The position numbers and the translations under genes are program-made. From an uncultured Porphyromonadaceae bacterium (GTDB taxonomy: Bacteria; Bacteroidota; Bacteroidia; Bacteroidales; Muribaculaceae), in assembly GCA_947176545.1 (NCBI GenBank), contig CAMWRB010000012.1:1-16422 (forward strand): DNA of 16,422 nucleotides, in the 5' to 3' direction. Below the pieces are notes generated by a model. That model was not told the DNA's origin. It saw nothing but the letters and a program-made list of their open reading frames with translations, and ran no database searches. Numbering within the stretch: position 1 is the stretch's first letter; each line of letters opens with the position of its first letter. Of this stretch, positions 16,258 to 16,422 are shown in pieces.

Positions 16258-16287
16258 CAAACTACCTGTCCGTACGGTTGAATCAAA
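16258..16287 (-). promoter_or_regulatory. Weak promoter candidate for the thioredoxin gene
   Basis: On the - strand, TTTG (complement of 16284-16287) is followed after 18 bases by GTAGTTTG (complement of 16258-16265), close to but not matching the Bacteroides TAnnTTTG element. It would give a leader of about 95 bases. An 8-bp palindrome CCGTACGG (16270-16277) lies in the spacer. The remainder of 16157-16310 is AT-rich, with no gene or RNA structure I can support. Confidence 0.2.
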
Positions 16288-16310
16288 AGATTATAAAAGA
16301 CTGCGGATAT

Positions 16311-16347
16311 TATAAAAAGAGGCTGAGTCTGCTATATTGACTCAGCC
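16311..16347 (-). terminator. Intrinsic terminator of the upstream tRNA transcript
   Basis: A perfect 9-bp stem, GGCTGAGTC (16321-16329) with GACTCAGCC (16339-16347), encloses a 9-base loop. Read on the - strand it is followed by TCTTTTTATA (complement of 16311-16320), the U-tract of an intrinsic terminator. It sits 35 bases downstream of the tRNA 3' end and separates the tRNA from the thioredoxin gene. Confidence 0.82.
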
Positions 16348-16382
16348 ATAAAATCGTCGTATGATGTGGGTTAGATATATTG

Positions 16383-16422
16383 TGCGCACGAAGGGACTCG
16401 AACCCGCACGTCGTAAGACACC
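16383..16422 (-). tRNA. 3' part of a tRNA with long variable arm, probably tRNA-Leu (cut by window edge)
   Basis: The - strand carries a variable arm that can fold as a stem around a TTAC loop, then GGGTTCGAGTCCC (T-arm core with TTCGA loop), the acceptor strand CGTGCGC and discriminator A. A long variable arm with discriminator A points to tRNA-Leu rather than tRNA-Ser (discriminator G). CCA is not encoded. The T-stem shows one C-U mismatch (positions 50-64) beside a G-U pair. The anticodon and 5' half lie outside the window, so the isoacceptor cannot be named. Confidence 0.72.

Noticed and set aside
15860..16315. 151-residue + strand frame over the thioredoxin gene
   Set aside because: It is antisense to a clear thioredoxin and runs through its promoter region; composition is not protein-like.
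1..16422. Mobile elements, CRISPR arrays, prophage or integration sites
   Set aside because: No transposase or integrase-like frame, no regularly spaced repeats and no terminal inverted repeats were seen. The tRNA at the right edge is a possible integration target, but no integrase lies within the window.

Overview
The window looks like chromosomal DNA from a member of the Bacteroidales, possibly a Muribaculaceae-like gut bacterium. This rests on the nuoH-I-J-K-L-M-N gene order, an alpha-2-macroglobulin protein with the C-terminal architecture usual in Bacteroidetes, an anti-sigma-like protein with the 'VPEGYF' motif, purine/A-rich leaders instead of strong Shine-Dalgarno sites, and a Bacteroides-type -33/-7 promoter candidate. 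The assignment comes from recognising protein families by eye, not from a database search. No mobile element, CRISPR array or prophage was seen.

Layout. (1) Positions 1-6625 on the + strand hold the distal part of a complex I (NADH:quinone oxidoreductase-type) operon. It runs from the probable end of nuoH through nuoI (two 4Fe-4S clusters), nuoJ, nuoK, nuoL and nuoM to nuoN, and closes with a strong intrinsic terminator at 6661-6703. nuoN has full family length (485 codons) but is interrupted by one in-frame amber codon inside the conserved TM7 motif. NuoM appears to lack the TM7 lysine used for proton pumping. (2) Positions 6772-15734 on the + strand look like a separate cell-envelope operon. 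It starts with a promoter/palindrome candidate, followed by a small membrane-anchored anti-sigma-like protein, a periplasmic Spy/CpxP-like protein interrupted by an in-frame ochre codon, a 1924-residue alpha-2-macroglobulin-like protein without the thioester motif, and a multi-spanning LTA-synthase/phosphoglycerol-transferase-type enzyme. The gaps are 49, 20 and 8 bases, so co-transcription is likely. (3) Positions 15854-16422 on the - strand hold a small cytoplasmic thioredoxin with a CPHC active site, then a terminator and the 3' part of a long-variable-arm tRNA, probably tRNA-Leu, cut by the window edge.

How the genes fit together. The first block couples electron transfer to ion pumping across the inner membrane. 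The second block is best read as an envelope-maintenance or stress module: a signalling-type membrane protein, a periplasmic chaperone-like protein, a large macroglobulin-like surveillance protein and a glycan- or lipid-decorating phosphotransferase. That functional reading is inference from gene families and spacing.

The most unusual points are two in-frame stop codons in otherwise well-preserved genes only 1.7 kb apart, the Lys-to-Leu change in NuoM, the thioester-free macroglobulin, and an apparent insertion of two extra membrane segments in the LTA-synthase-like protein. I did not find a clearly new multi-gene system. The 6.8-15.7 kb envelope operon is the best candidate for one.
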